Below, one piece after another: positions 38,601 through 48,850 of a stretch of DNA of 64,000 nt. A program made the position numbers and the translations under genes. Under the pieces are notes generated by a model. It did no database searches. It worked only from the letters and a program-made list of their open reading frames with translations, and had not been told where the DNA came from. Every line of letters begins with the position of its first letter. Positions within the stretch are counted from its first letter, which is position 1. This stretch comes from Saturnia japonica. Its lineage: Eukaryota; Arthropoda; Insecta; Lepidoptera; Saturniidae. The stretch covers positions 7,068,001 to 7,132,000 of the forward strand of contig CM065320.1 of NCBI GenBank assembly GCA_033032175.1. Direction: 5' to 3'.

Positions 38601-41184
38601 ACGCTATTTATGGTAGTTTATTGGGTATGTTGAAGATAATATTTAGTTTTAGGAAAAAAATAATTCTCAAATCATAACTTTTTATTTACTTCGGACCCCA
38701 CTATGAAAAAAAAAATACTCTACCGAAAAGTGCTGTATTACAAGTTTTGGCGCATTTAATACAGATTCGAAAAAGGTATAACACATGGCCATGAGTGGCT
38801 CCTAATGTCTTTTTAGGACGAAAAAACAAAATAACGATTGTGAAATAATTGTTTTAATAAAATAAAACATTTTACAAATAAATGCTAAAAAATTCCTGTC
38901 TCTGACCATAAGGGGCCATCCATAAATTACGTCACACGTTTAGGATGGGAGGGGAGGGGTCCCAAATTTTGTGACATCACATTTTTTCAAAATATAATAT
39001 TTTATATCTAAGTACATTAGAACTTCTTTAAGTCGAAAACCTCCCAAAATCGAAAGAATGTGTTCCCTTCCATACAAGCCCCAAAACCTCCGTTGCACTA
39101 AATCTCAACCCTCTAGTCAAAATAATCAGAGAAAAAATTGAATTGGACTTCTGTATCTCGAACATAGCAATGTTTTATTTAACAACTTTTAGAACTCGAT
39201 TATTTGAAACTTATTACCTTTATAGTTCGAAGAGAAATAAGTTATGTTAGTTATGGATTAAGTTTTTATCTTTCATTAAAGTGTTTTTTTTAATGTTTTG
39301 TTAATTTTTATACCTTTGTTTGATTTGATGTCGATTTTATTGAAAAATAATTTAAATGGCAATTAAAATAATTTCCGAACACTGCTGTTTTAATTTCATA
39401 AATTTCTAATTATAAAATTGCAAAATATGTGACATCACACTTGGTAGAGGGGGGGGGGGTCTCACAAATGTAACCAGCTGTGACAAGGACGGGGAAGGGG
39501 TCAAAATATCATGAAATTCGTGTGACGTATTTTATGGATGGCCTCTAATACATAATTTGCACCGTCTAATAAAATTCCTACGTAACCTACTGAATGCACC
39601 TATGTTGTTAATAACTTGTACCCTAGCAAATTCGAGCTTTTGTCGTAGTTCTTGTTCGCTATTGTTCTCTCCTTGATAAACTATTTCTTCATAATAGCCC
39701 CAAAGAAAAAAATCTAATGGATTTAAATCGGGCGACCGGGTGGCCACGCAATAGATCCGCCTCCACCAATCCACCGGTTGAGGAAGCACTCGTTCAAATG
39801 ATCTCTAACTGCTCGAGCGAAGTGAGGCGCAGCGCCGTCGTGTTGCAGCCACATTTCTGCTATTCTTGCTTCTGGAACCTCAGCTTCATTAAGAATTTGG
39901 TTTAAATTATATTGTAAAAAATTTAATACTCCCATTCCTCTAAAATTTGACTCATAATACCTTGTTGAAGAACTGCGAATCCTCTCTGTGGTATCTTAGT
40001 ATCTCTCTGCAAAACCTCACTCTAGGTTCATAGTCACCGGGCAGCAAAGCTTGCACCCTTTGCTACGAATGATCGTCCTCGAAAGATATCAAAGCCAAGC
40101 ATAGCTATGAGTAATACCTTTTTAGAATTCCTATTAAATGCGCCAAAACTTGTAATACAGGCTCACTTTTCGGTAGAGTTTTTTTTTTTTCATTGTGGGG
40201 TCCGAAGTAAATAAATAGTTACGATTTGAGAATTATTTTTTTGTAATATGTACTTAATATTATCTTCAACATAATAAACTACCATAAATAGCGTGTCTAA
40301 CGCAAGGACTCATCAGTACCAATCTAGTGAAAATTATAAAAAAGATATAGAATTAGATTTTTTCGCATTTTAATAAGAATTAGTAAAAAAAGACAATTTT
40401 CTCATAAAAACACAAAATAAATTATAACTCTGCAGGGGTTGACCTTAAGGACCTCCCGTAGAACAATTTTTTGCAGCTGATGGCCCCATCTTACCCCTAG
40501 TTGCGTTTGATCCACGACTTTCTGGCCATCCTGTATAATCATTCATCACACACAATATATAAAAAAGTCTTAACTGTCTATTTCTTATTTCCTGTACACT
40601 TATGTATAATATATCTAATATTATTTTGTAAGCAAGTTTTTTTTTATTTAAAATTATTTTGTTAAATTCTATAAATCATAAACTTATATGATAAGAAAAA
40701 ACCTGCAAAGTTATAACATCAGCTTGCCCAGGTTTCAGTTTCCTCTGATAGCGTCTTCGAAAACGTATCTGTATGAATTGTAAAAAAGTTAGAATCAATG
40801 GAACTCGAAAAACACTAAACATTTTTGTAAATTTATAATTACCTGCTCTATTAAGTCGACATCATCACGAAATTCTATTGCACCCGTTGGTGCTTTGGTT
40901 GGAATTTGTATAGATTCCACAAGCTTAGGAGGTAAGTCACTAGAATAAAAGTTTTAAACAATTTTACTTTCAGGATTCGGTATTACAAAGAATGTTTTAT
41001 TTAAACATTCGTCCAATTATACTAATTTTTATATATTAAACATTTAATTGGGACTTTAATATACACGTAATTATCCTAGTATTATTTACCTTACAAACAT
41101 CAGAGATTCCGTTGCATCATCCCACGCCCAATGGCCATCCTCATACAAACCACCAAATCCACCTTCTTCGTCTTCGTCACCCAT
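32640..41184 (-). CDS. PPP1R36: protein phosphatase 1 regulatory subunit 36 orthologue, complete, eight exons
   Basis: Exons: 41184-41090, 40939-40843, 40768-40703, 38313-38182, 38114-37970, 35065-34913, 34037-33815, 32841-32640; 370 aa with all phases closing (vertebrate protein about 420 aa). It matches the family at GHWAWDDATESLMF (residues 17-30), VITLQ joined to DVKDIAI (82-93), RKFHHMGPQKK (184-194), DARLFETLLRMCVQIVW (202-218) and EVNRILKSEIFNA. The product binds protein phosphatase 1 and is testis-enriched in mammals. An imperfect RVxF-like QIRFRRR at the exon 2/3 junction could be the docking site (inference). An alternative acceptor at 38349 would add 12 residues in frame; 38313 fits the family better. 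Introns carry a Tc1-like element (intron 5), a DD41D mariner with a nested MITE (intron 3) and LINE tails (introns 6 and 7). Start: first ATG, in a Gly/Glu/Asp-rich leader. Confidence 0.87.
32945..33470 (+). mobile_element. 5'-truncated LINE with ORF2 C-terminus and 3' UTR
   Basis: Opens inside a coding end, QMWNILPANVFPSSYDIGSF, a motif at the C-terminus of many insect non-LTR retrotransposon ORF2 proteins. The 3' UTR shared with 14040-14327 follows, including a (CT)n microsatellite at 33222-33239 and the ending CCGCTTACCATCCGGCGGG...TTTGCCACTTAAG. It sits in PPP1R36 intron 7 on the opposite strand to the gene. Confidence 0.75.
34490..34790 (-). mobile_element. LINE 3' UTR fragment
   Basis: Shares CTAAGAAAGCA, ACCACCGGTTCGTACC and AAGAAACTCGATCGAGTTATC with the copy at 26410-26790. 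Sits in PPP1R36 intron 6, in the same orientation as the gene. Confidence 0.65.
36023..37896 (+). mobile_element. Tc1-like transposon, inactive, in PPP1R36 intron 5
   Basis: Terminal inverted repeats: left GACATATTTAGAAGAACGCA (36023 on) and right, in reverse complement, GACATATTTCTAGGAACGCA (from 37896). The left end is preceded by TA (36021-36022). The right flank reads CA where TA is expected, so the duplication has probably mutated. 1,874 bp, a little longer than typical Tc1, with a long 5' leader. Its right end is 73 bp from the donor of PPP1R36 exon 5. Confidence 0.85.
36641..37664 (+). pseudogene. Tc1-like transposase pseudogene
   Basis: ATG at 36641 (MPDISVAQVSKAVTLIENG) opens a helix-turn-helix domain; the reading then changes frame several times. 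Visible blocks are CQRTGEYARRKGQGRKRLT, VTVSAKTIRRIL, the first catalytic block TDESRF (one base lost just before the Asp), GGSVIVWG, a degraded second block (MHFNDGPH where HDNAP-H is expected) and WPARSPDLNPIEHIWD with the final Glu. It ends TARECNTDY at a stop at 37662-37664. It is inactive because of multiple frameshifts and stops. Confidence 0.9.
38359..38815 (+). repeat. left long inverted repeat of the DD41D element
   Basis: Matches 40085-40533 in inverted orientation with small indels. Shared blocks include GGTCAACCCCTGCAGAG, GATGAGTCCTTGCGTTAGAC and TTACAAGTTTTGGCGCATTT. Confidence 0.88.
38912..39545. mobile_element. 634-bp MITE nested in the DD41D transposase
   Basis: Terminal inverted repeats of about 27 bp with two mismatches: GGGGCCATCCATAAATTACG on the left and GAGGCCATCCATAAAATACG on the right in reverse complement, both followed by TCACACG. 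Flanked by TAA at 38909-38911 and 39546-39548 (TTA on the other strand). A 3-bp TWA duplication is typical of PIF/Harbinger; the class assignment is inference. No coding sequence inside. It splits the transposase frame just after RRCKLCI. Confidence 0.82.
39549..40084 (-). pseudogene. DD41D transposase remnant
   Basis: Minus strand, in order: VQALLPGDYEPRVRFCREIL, then a deletion that removed the first catalytic block, then NFLQYNLNQILNEAEV, MWLQHDGAAPHFARAV with the second catalytic Asp, NRWIGGGGSIAWPP, and (after a one-base loss near 39738) RSPDLNPLDFFLWG with the third Asp. Forty-one residues separate the two Asp residues, a DD41D spacing. It ends with IRRCKLCI at the MITE; the last coding piece (VRDRNF) resumes on the other side of the MITE near 38905. 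Broken beyond function. Confidence 0.87.
40085..40533 (-). repeat. right long inverted repeat of the DD41D element
   Basis: Partner of 38359-38815. It begins immediately outside the surviving transposase piece, so the N-terminal DNA-binding part of the transposase has been lost. Confidence 0.88.
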
Positions 41185-42654
41185 TGTGCTAAGTTTGAGT
41201 TGATCGACCAATTTTCATTAAAAAAATTATTAAACAATACCTTTCATTTTATATTAATTTATGAAAACCATAAAATGACACATAATAAAAGCCATGTTAT
41301 CATTATAAACGTCTGAAGAATTTCTAAAGTCCAATAAATAAGGATGGCCAGTGACATAAAAAAATACCTACTAAATATAAATAAGTACTTTTTGCATCTC
41401 AGTTGGCAGTCTCTATTATGCTGATTTATATGTATTTTTGATTATGTGAATAAATTTAAAATAAATAGTTATTTCGGTTAAAAGTAAAAAACCTTAGATG
41501 ACGTCATACTATAAAGTGTAAATAAGGCAATTATTTAAGTACCACCCAATTAAAATATCGCAAGAGATTTAGAATTGTATTCTGTTTTCTCTATATATAT
41601 TTTTTTTTAACTGAAGAGTTGTTAAGTTTGAATTGAAAATCGTTATCAGTGTCCAGCATCCATCGCTGTAAGCTTGACGGAATTTATAACATCACCACTT
41701 ACAAGTTTGCTCTCGGAATAACATGAATATAAAGTTATGTTAATAGGTAGTAGTGAATCTAAGTTCAAGTTTTAAAACTTATAAAAATCTATAAGTTATT
41801 CGCATTATAAAACAATCATACAAAAGGAAAAATGTAACCTATGTTTTGCTTTCTACGTACTTATTTGAAACGTTGTACATGTACCTATATGTCTTTCCAT
41901 GAATGATCGGCTCTGAGAGTTTTCAATAACACTTTTATGATTCGTAAAAAAAAGATTTTCTAACAATTTAAATTCCATGAGATCTTAACTGATTTGGATG
42001 AAATTTTACATACAGGAAGTATAAGTTATTCCATAGTTAACAGGTTAATATCTGGGCGATCGAGCTATGCTCGGTAATAAAAAAAAAAAAAAACAACTAT
42101 CTAGGTAAACTTGGAATGTAAAACATTATCTAAATGCAAAGTTTCATCTAAATCGTTGGAGCCGTTTCCGAGAAACCAATTACATATATATATATATACA
42201 AGAATTGCTCATTTAATATTATAAGATAAGGATTATGAAAAATAATTTCAGAAATATATATATTTTAAACCAATTTTTATGAAAATTGTACATGAGAAAT
42301 ACATGTAATTATTCAATTGATAGGCTATAAGAATTGTTATTAATATGAGTCGAGTTTTCTTGGGCCCTTATGGCTAACAGTATAGTCAGTTCTAAAAAAA
42401 ACGTACACAGGACGCGATACAATATACTCGAGTACCTCGACGCGATGACGGCAGTATCGAGTACTGCATATAATGAAGTTTTATTTGAAGAAAATGTTTT
42501 AATATCAAAAACATGTGCTGATAATAATAAATGAATGCACATACATTTATTTATTTATATCTAATCTAATGTACACATATCAAAGATAACAAATACTATT
42601 ACTCAAACATAAGTACACCTTTATATAAACTGAATTTACAAATGGTTTTATTTA
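41185..42654. other. PPP1R36 5' flank and repeat remnants
   Basis: Upstream of the PPP1R36 ATG; no promoter element I can defend. An interspersed repeat at about 41960-42220 carries TTTGGATGAAATTTTACATACAGG, GTTGGAGCCGTTTCCGAG and a short (AT)n run at 42183-42198. Confidence 0.4.
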
Positions 42655-43070
42655 TTTACTAGAAGTGCCCGCAGCTTCACTCGCGTAGACGACAGAACTG
42701 CTTATAAAAATCGTAGTTTCTTAAAACTTGAATGAAGATATCGTGATTTTTTTTTTTAATTTAAGCTCCAAGTATCTTAGTTGTAGCAAAAAAAAAAATT
42801 GATCAAAATCTATACAATAGTTATTACGTGATGCGTGCACCATAGCAAACCTAAATTATTTTATTTATATAGATACTAGCTGTGCCTGCCGCTTTGCTCG
42901 CGTGAACTACAGAATTAGAATATTACAGAATTCGTGATATTTTTTCTATTTGGTAAGGACCAAGTATCTAAGCAGTAAAACCAAAAAAATTTATCAAAAT
43001 CTATTCAATAGTTTTTGCGTGATGCGTGCACAACGGGAACCCTAGATTCTGTAGCGCTGATGCCACAATG
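42655..43070 (+). repeat. two head-to-tail copies of an interspersed repeat
   Basis: Copy 1 starts CTAGAAGTGCCCGCAGCTTC (about 42659) and copy 2 starts CTAGCTGTGCCTGCCGCTTT (about 42876). Both contain ATCAAAATCTAT(A/T)CAATAGTT and GCGTGATGCGTGCAC. Further copies are at 48050-48300 and 60945-61720. Confidence 0.65.
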
Positions 43071-43912
43071 GAACTTATATTCGTAAATAAGGCGATATTT
43101 TAAATTTTCTATTTTGTGAAAAGAACGATGTCAAAGAACTATAAAATGGTGCGAAAACAAATGAATCACTAAATTCAAAACACAAATACACAAGCCTAAA
43201 TTTGTATTTGGAATTTCTAACCAGACGCCAGATATTTGAGATCAAAGTGACCAGTTCAACAAAACGCCAATTTCATATGTAAGGACCTAATATATTATTA
43301 TTAATATATATACATTAATATATATTCATGTATATACAGCTAGAAAAACACCTATTATTTAGTAATTTTTAGGTGTGTATCAGTGTCGGGCGTAAAGAAT
43401 TAATTTTTCAATCGACGTGTTAATTAACTAAAAAAAATTATTGCAATTAATGTCATCGTAATTAAACTATTATTTAGTTGATTTGGTTTGGTTGTTTAAC
43501 TTTGCCAATTGTTCTATGAAACAATTAACCTAGATATTTTAAGGACATCGTGTTTTATCTTTATTTATTATTATGTATCTTTAGGTATCTTCATGGAAAT
43601 CAGTTAAAAGCATTACAAGATTTAGAAAATTCTACCTTCAATCATGTTTAATTTAAATCATTGGTGATTAATATCGGTCTTTTATTTGTTACTAACGTGG
43701 TTATTTCAATAGCTTAAGTAAAATTTTATTATGATAGCAGTCCACGCCCCGGGCCCTTACAGTAGTCATTTTCAATTGTTAGATTTTATTTAAATTGATA
43801 AAAATATTGAAAAATAATTAATTATTACTTTTACCATAAGGTGCTATGGAATCATATTGTCAAGCTAGTATAAAAAATTGTTTAACTATATTTTCCCCTT
43901 GCGTTTTTTTAA
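43071..43912. other. AT-rich intergenic, nothing recognised
   Basis: No coding frame, transposon end or RNA gene seen. Confidence 0.4.
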
Positions 43913-44880
43913 CGTTGAGATACCCGTCATGGGTACACACTCGCCCGGGGGAGCAATTGGTAATGTGAGACTCTTACTCACTAAAACTCCAAGGTGTATC
44001 ATCCGCCGCCATAATAGGGCGACACTGGTCCGCTAGTAGCAATCTACCGCGTCATCGCCCCGGCGCTAATAGGAGACAGTTCGGTACAACCCTAACTGTC
44101 TCGCCGTCCGCCGAACCAGTGCAATGGCGACCTGTCTTCCCTGGTTCGGCTAGGGCGGTGGAAGGAGGCGAGCAAATCGCCCCCTCCTGCCGCCTGTTCT
44201 TCTGCGTCGGATAGGGCCGCTAAGAGGATCCTCATCGCGAGGCCTCTACGCGGCCTCCTTCTGCTACACCACGTCCTCGCAGAAGGACACAGTTGCAATC
44301 CATGACCCCTCACTGTCAAGCATGGCTTTCACCACACTCGGCAGGGAGAGGTCCCCTCCTACCACCGTGGTCAAAGCACGACGCTGCCTTTCCCACGCAG
44401 CACACTTCGAAAGAGTGTTAAAGCAGCCGTCGAGCCACGGAGCAGGCCGCACGAAGATCGGCTATCTCCGTTGACCTCCAGTACACCGCCCGCCTATTTT
44501 GCGGCCGATTATTGCTCCGCGGCATCAAGGCGTCGCAAACTTCCGTGAAGGCTGCACGGCTTTAAGCGGCCAATAATCCAGCGGGGAACGTCACACCACC
44601 GCGCGGACGGGTCACCGAATCCTCTGGAGAAGTGAAGACCTTGAACCGAATATATCGGTGATCCAATAAGGTCCCCATCTCCTCCAGCACTCACCACCCC
44701 CGCACAGGGCGCGCGACAGACTGCGTGGCGCACGATACATCCACCACAGACCCTCCGTTATGTCGCACGCACGTGTACGTTGTCTCTCTGTTGAGGAGGG
44801 ACAGTCCAACCTCGACCGTCCACCGCCACCGCTCCTCACGTCCGTGACTTAGCATTAAGGTCGCCAAGCAGGATGATGGG
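43913..44880 (-). mobile_element. GC-rich R1-clade-like LINE fragment: endonuclease piece joined to 3' UTR
   Basis: Visibly GC-rich against AT-rich flanks. The minus strand opens at about 44880 with PIILLGDLNAKSRT, the GD-NAK motif of the apurinic-type endonuclease of R1-like LINEs. Degraded endonuclease sequence follows (SVVDVSCATQS). No reverse transcriptase is present. The minus strand then runs into a 3' UTR ending TACCCATGACGGGTATCTC...AACGTTAAAAAAA near 43913, the poly(A) end. The copy is thus 5'-truncated and internally deleted. Small frames here are remnants or chance. Confidence 0.75.
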
Positions 44881-46680
44881 AAGTTTAGTACACTTTATTA
44901 AGAAGAAGTTATATAATAGATACCTATATCATAGTTATAATAAAAAACACAATAAAATATAGTAGCTGTGGAAATAATAGGTACAAAATATATCAAAGTT
45001 ATGTAGCATAATTTCCTATTAGGTATATTTTAATCATCTTTGAGTAAAGTGGCGTGAAAATCGTTCAGCTATACCTGTATAAATATAACCTATATGAGTA
45101 CGTGGCACCTACGTGGTTCATGTTTCTTACATAGACGCTTTAACGAGGTATGGTTATTTGCATTATATATGTAATACACCTTACTAGAGCGTATTATCTA
45201 GCACGATAAGTAGGTACGAAAATTGTGAGCAAGTGTGTCACGTGTGTAAATTCATTGAATTCGCCGTCACAGACGATCGCCCACATAAAGCTCTGACACG
45301 TGGCTTTGATCGAGTGAGCTCTAGCATGTAATCAAATGAATATCTACTTAGCAAGTGCTTCGGAGCTTGAGATGTTCACAAAGCATCAATTAACGTAAAA
45401 TTGAATACATTTTAAATACATCACTCATCACTGTGTCTGTTTATTTACTGAAATAAAATAGGGTAGAAAAGCATTCGTTCACGAAGCGATACATGCACGT
45501 GACTAACATACATTGTTTGAAACCAGGGTCTGGCAATACGTAGGTATGTGTTTTTTTTTTTAAAGATACTGTAGATCTGTTGTTGTTGAACGTGAAGGGG
45601 GGTTTAAAAAGTTTTGTTTGTTTTGTTGAATACGGGAAGATTGGGTCACGGGACGAGACATCCTCATATTGTGATCATTTTAACTTGTAATATTTTCACA
45701 TTTAAACTGTACGTTAAATTGTTATTTGGAACTTAGTAATCTCCCCGTGTTGGCGAAATATTGTGAGAAACTAAAATAGAACACGACTGATCTTAGACTT
45801 GACTACGACTGTTCCCCTTCTTATCCTGTGATGATTGACCTGTGGGGTTTTTCGTATCAACGCAGACGCCGATATAGGTACCTAAGTAAATTATTGTTAT
45901 GTAAGTTTAACCCTGTGTATCGTAGGCAGTTCTGTCCATATCCCTACTGAAGGATAGAATGACCTAATCTTCCACTGCGTTTATTCATCTGTTCCCGAGC
46001 GTTTGGTTGGGAGCGAAACATACACTATATCAAGAACAAATAAGTAGGTACAAAATTATGTAATGTTTATAAACAATGAGTTAAGCATATTTCAGCATAT
46101 ATAAAATACGCTTATCTATATGTATCGGTTTTATTTACCCGCTCTTACAAAAAGCTCATTTCAATAAGCATACCTACTCTTTATATTGCACGCCAATCAT
46201 TATATACCTTTGATTGTCTATACGTCTAGATACCGTGTCGCTATGAGTCCGATGACATTTTTGTGGCACGGCTACGCTGGCCTTGTGTGCGTAAAGGCAT
46301 TATTGTACACGCGCGTCAGCTTTTTTTGTATGCTGTATAGGGGGACACCGAGTTAAAATTTTTGCTTTAAAAGTGAGGGCATTTGTGCATTAGATTTATC
46401 GAATTTATGTTATCTTCAAAGATGTGCCCGCGACCCCGTCCGGATGGCATTTCGTATATGAAAACCAATAGGCAATTTAAAAAGTCATAGATATGTAGTT
46501 TTAATGAAATTCAATATCGGTGAAACATCTAGATTTCGGTTTCCACCAAGGTTCATTTCTACTCCGCCGTACTATTTCTACTCAACGATTAGCAAATACT
46601 GGATCTCTAGGAAATTAAATAATTATTATGATATAGATTTCCAAAAAAATATGTTTCCATTCAACTATTGATAGGCAACT
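44881..46680. other. intergenic, no supported gene
   Basis: Mixed composition with a few moderately GC-rich patches but no frame with recognisable coding features. Confidence 0.4.
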
Positions 46681-46920
46681 ACTCATCAAGACGAACCTAA
46701 CTAGTGCAAATTCAATGTTATTGCGTTAAGGCATTGAGAAGATCCTGTGAACAGTTCATGACTCCATCATGAGACCCAGATCAGGTACAGCCAACCAAAT
46801 ACTCATCGACACGAATATAACGAGCACAAACTCAATGTTCTTGAGGTAAGGTATTGACGAGTTCCTATCATCACTTACCGATATAGCCAACTACTCCAAA
46901 AGTACATTTATCTATGTAAT
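46681..46920 (+). repeat. tandem repeat, two units with 120-bp period
   Basis: ACTCATCAAGACGAACCTAA at 46681 and ACTCATCGACACGAATATAA at 46801 start two units exactly 120 bp apart; a third start-like string (ACTACTCC) lies near 46908. The unit shares the GACTCCATCATGAGACC core with the 2063-2432 array (CGGCTCCATCATCAGA). Confidence 0.65.
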
Positions 46921-47004
46921 TTCAACCTATACAGTATGTATAGTAGAACAGTATTTATATTGTAAATAAAAATTATTATATTATATTGTTATAATTTTAT
47001 ATTA

Positions 47005-47404
47005 TCACAACCACATAGACAGAATTGTAGCTATTCAGAAACGTTTCCTACGACATTTGGCAGCCAAATTTGGTATAAGACACAAGTTACCTTCATATGA
47101 GGACAGACTAAAACATTTCAATATGAACACATTGTTATCCAGACGTAAGATCAGTGGTTACTCTGTCCTTCATAAGATAGTGAATGCCAAATAGGATACC
47201 AGTGAATTGTTGAGCCAATTCTCACTTAAAACAAGCAGCAGACGAACACAAACACTTTTTCATATAAAGTATTGTTCTAATAATGTTGCTTATTATGATC
47301 CAGTTCTGCGAATGTGTAGAGCACATAATGAACATAGTAAGGACTTGGATGTGTTTAATTGTAGTGTGAGTGGTTACCTGAAGATATGTCTAAGTAAATT
47401 GTAA
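47005..47404 (+). mobile_element. LINE ORF2 C-terminal fragment
   Basis: One frame reads HIDRIVAIQKRFLRHLAAKF, YEDRLKHFNMNTLLSRR, an internal TAG near 47192, and then continues to CSVSGYLKICLSKL at a stop. The QKRFLR...L..RR pattern is the region after the reverse transcriptase in Jockey/CR1-type LINEs. 5'-truncated and inactive. Confidence 0.75.
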
Positions 47405-48049
47405 ATTATTATTATAAGTTATTACGTTAACTAAGTTAAGTTAACTAACGGTATTAAGTTTAGTTTGTTCTCTGTAGCAGTGCCTTTTATATATAAATAA
47501 CCTGCAGGGGAATTTCAATGCATTTATAACAGCAACACTGACCACAAAATTTATATGACATCACAATACTCCCATAAGGATTGTACTCTTCTTATCCTTA
47601 TCTTTTTTTAGGTAGTAGCTTTTTCAAAGTTTAATTTTAAGCGATTTAAGCTATATGTTTATTTTTCATGTTTCTGAAAAATACTCCTTTGAAACGCCGG
47701 ACTAGGAATCTAGACGTTTATCTAATCTAAGCTTTAAAAATGTAGTCTTTCAAAACTGGAAGATCTTTATTGTTAAACAGGCAATGAAGCTCTATTGCAC
47801 CTATGTGAACTACATACCATTATAGGCTTTTAATAATATAATAAATAATATTATGTACCATAATATTTAATCAATATGCGTTTACTGTAGCTACTTTCCT
47901 TAGCATATTAGATATCACTGACATAATCACATGGTGAAAGACCTGTTATAACGACTCCCCTTAGTAGTGACGTTTCGTTATCAGATGGCGCAATTAACGT
48001 GTTATTTTAATCTAATGGTTTTCATAAACTAGCTGCTTTCGCAAACTTC

Positions 48050-48300
48050 AAAGTTCAAACGTACAATTAGACATCCGTGGATCCGCTCGCGTGAACGACA
48101 GAAGAACGCGTAGTGCATATAAAAATCGTAGTTTTTTAAATATTTTATTGAATGAAGATATCATATTTTAAAAAAAAAAAAGTGTCTATCTAAATAGTAA
48201 AAGAAAAAGATATGATCAAAATCTATCCAGCAGTTATTACGTGATGTGCTCACAACGGCAAACCTCTTAGTATCATTTTATTAAATAGATAAATATAGAT
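48050..48300 (+). repeat. interspersed repeat, same family as 42655-43070
   Basis: Contains GCTCGCGTGAACGACAGAAG, TATAAAAATCGTAGTTTTTT, TGATCAAAATCTATCCAGCA and TTACGTGATGTGC in the same order as the other copies. Confidence 0.65.
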
Positions 48301-48319
48301 ATATACAAAACAATTATTA

Positions 48320-48620
48320 TTATTCTAAATGGGGCCTATGCAGGCATATGCAGTCCTGTATCAGTGCGACCAATGAGACCTATTGTGATCGCTCCACAGT
48401 ACTAAAGCTCCCCACCCAGTCTTATAGCTTTAATATACTGCAGGACTTGTTTGACAGAGAGCAACTGAACCTCTTCAGGGAGCAACACGTGCTTGCCCAG
48501 AATCCGGTTACGTTTAGGTATTAGTAAGTCACAGTCACACAAGAGGTGCTTTGTAGTTTCATCCACACTTTTGTAGAATCTGAAATCTCGTGTACCCTGG
48601 ATACAGATGTTGTACATGTA
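48320..48620 (-). mobile_element. LINE ORF2 C-terminus plus 3' UTR, 5'-truncated
   Basis: The minus strand reads ETTKHLLCDCDLLIPKRN and VKQVLQYIKAIRLGGEL then TAG. The H-LCDC...KR...L-FI pattern is the last part of ORF2 after RNase H in Jockey/R1-type LINEs. The 3' UTR has CAATAGGTCTCATTGGTCGC and ends in an (AAT)n tail at the left edge. Confidence 0.78.
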
Positions 48621-48711
48621 TTATTATATAGTACAAACTTCGATGTCCCTTTTTCATCTTTTCCGAATTTTAGTATTCTTCGTTTTTGTTTTTTTTTTTT
48701 CATTTTTGATA

Positions 48712-48850
48712 GTCCTCGTGGTCTATAGGTGGTGGTCAATAGAGCCGAGAGGTCGTCAGTTCGATTCCCGCATTTGGCTGACATTTCTACCTATGACGTG
48801 CATAATTGTCAGTTGTAATGGCGGGGTGTAAAATGTCTATATATGTACGG
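48712..48850 (+). repeat. SINE family 3 (tRNA-like head)
   Basis: GTCCTCGTGGTCTATAGG resembles an A box region and CAGTTCGATTCCCGC is a near-perfect B box, at the spacing of a tRNA. The clover-leaf acceptor stem is not convincing and the body continues, so I call it a tRNA-derived SINE and not a tRNA gene. Confidence 0.55.

Larger units (their letters stand above)
38359..40533 (-). mobile_element. DD41D mariner-type element with about 450-bp inverted repeats, internally deleted
   Basis: 2,175 bp between TA dinucleotides at 38357-38358 and 40534-40535. The termini are mirror images: CAGGATGGCCAAAGAGTCGT on the left and, in reverse complement, CAGGATGGCCAGAAAGTCGT on the right. The similarity continues for about 450 bp. 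Between the arms are remnants of a transposase on the minus strand and a nested MITE. The element fills most of PPP1R36 intron 3; without it the intron would be only about 210 bp. Confidence 0.9.

Noticed and set aside
44092..44839. Several 60-75-codon minus-strand frames in GC-rich DNA
   Set aside because: They are stop-poor because of high GC content inside a decayed LINE; only the endonuclease motif near 44860 is meaningful.
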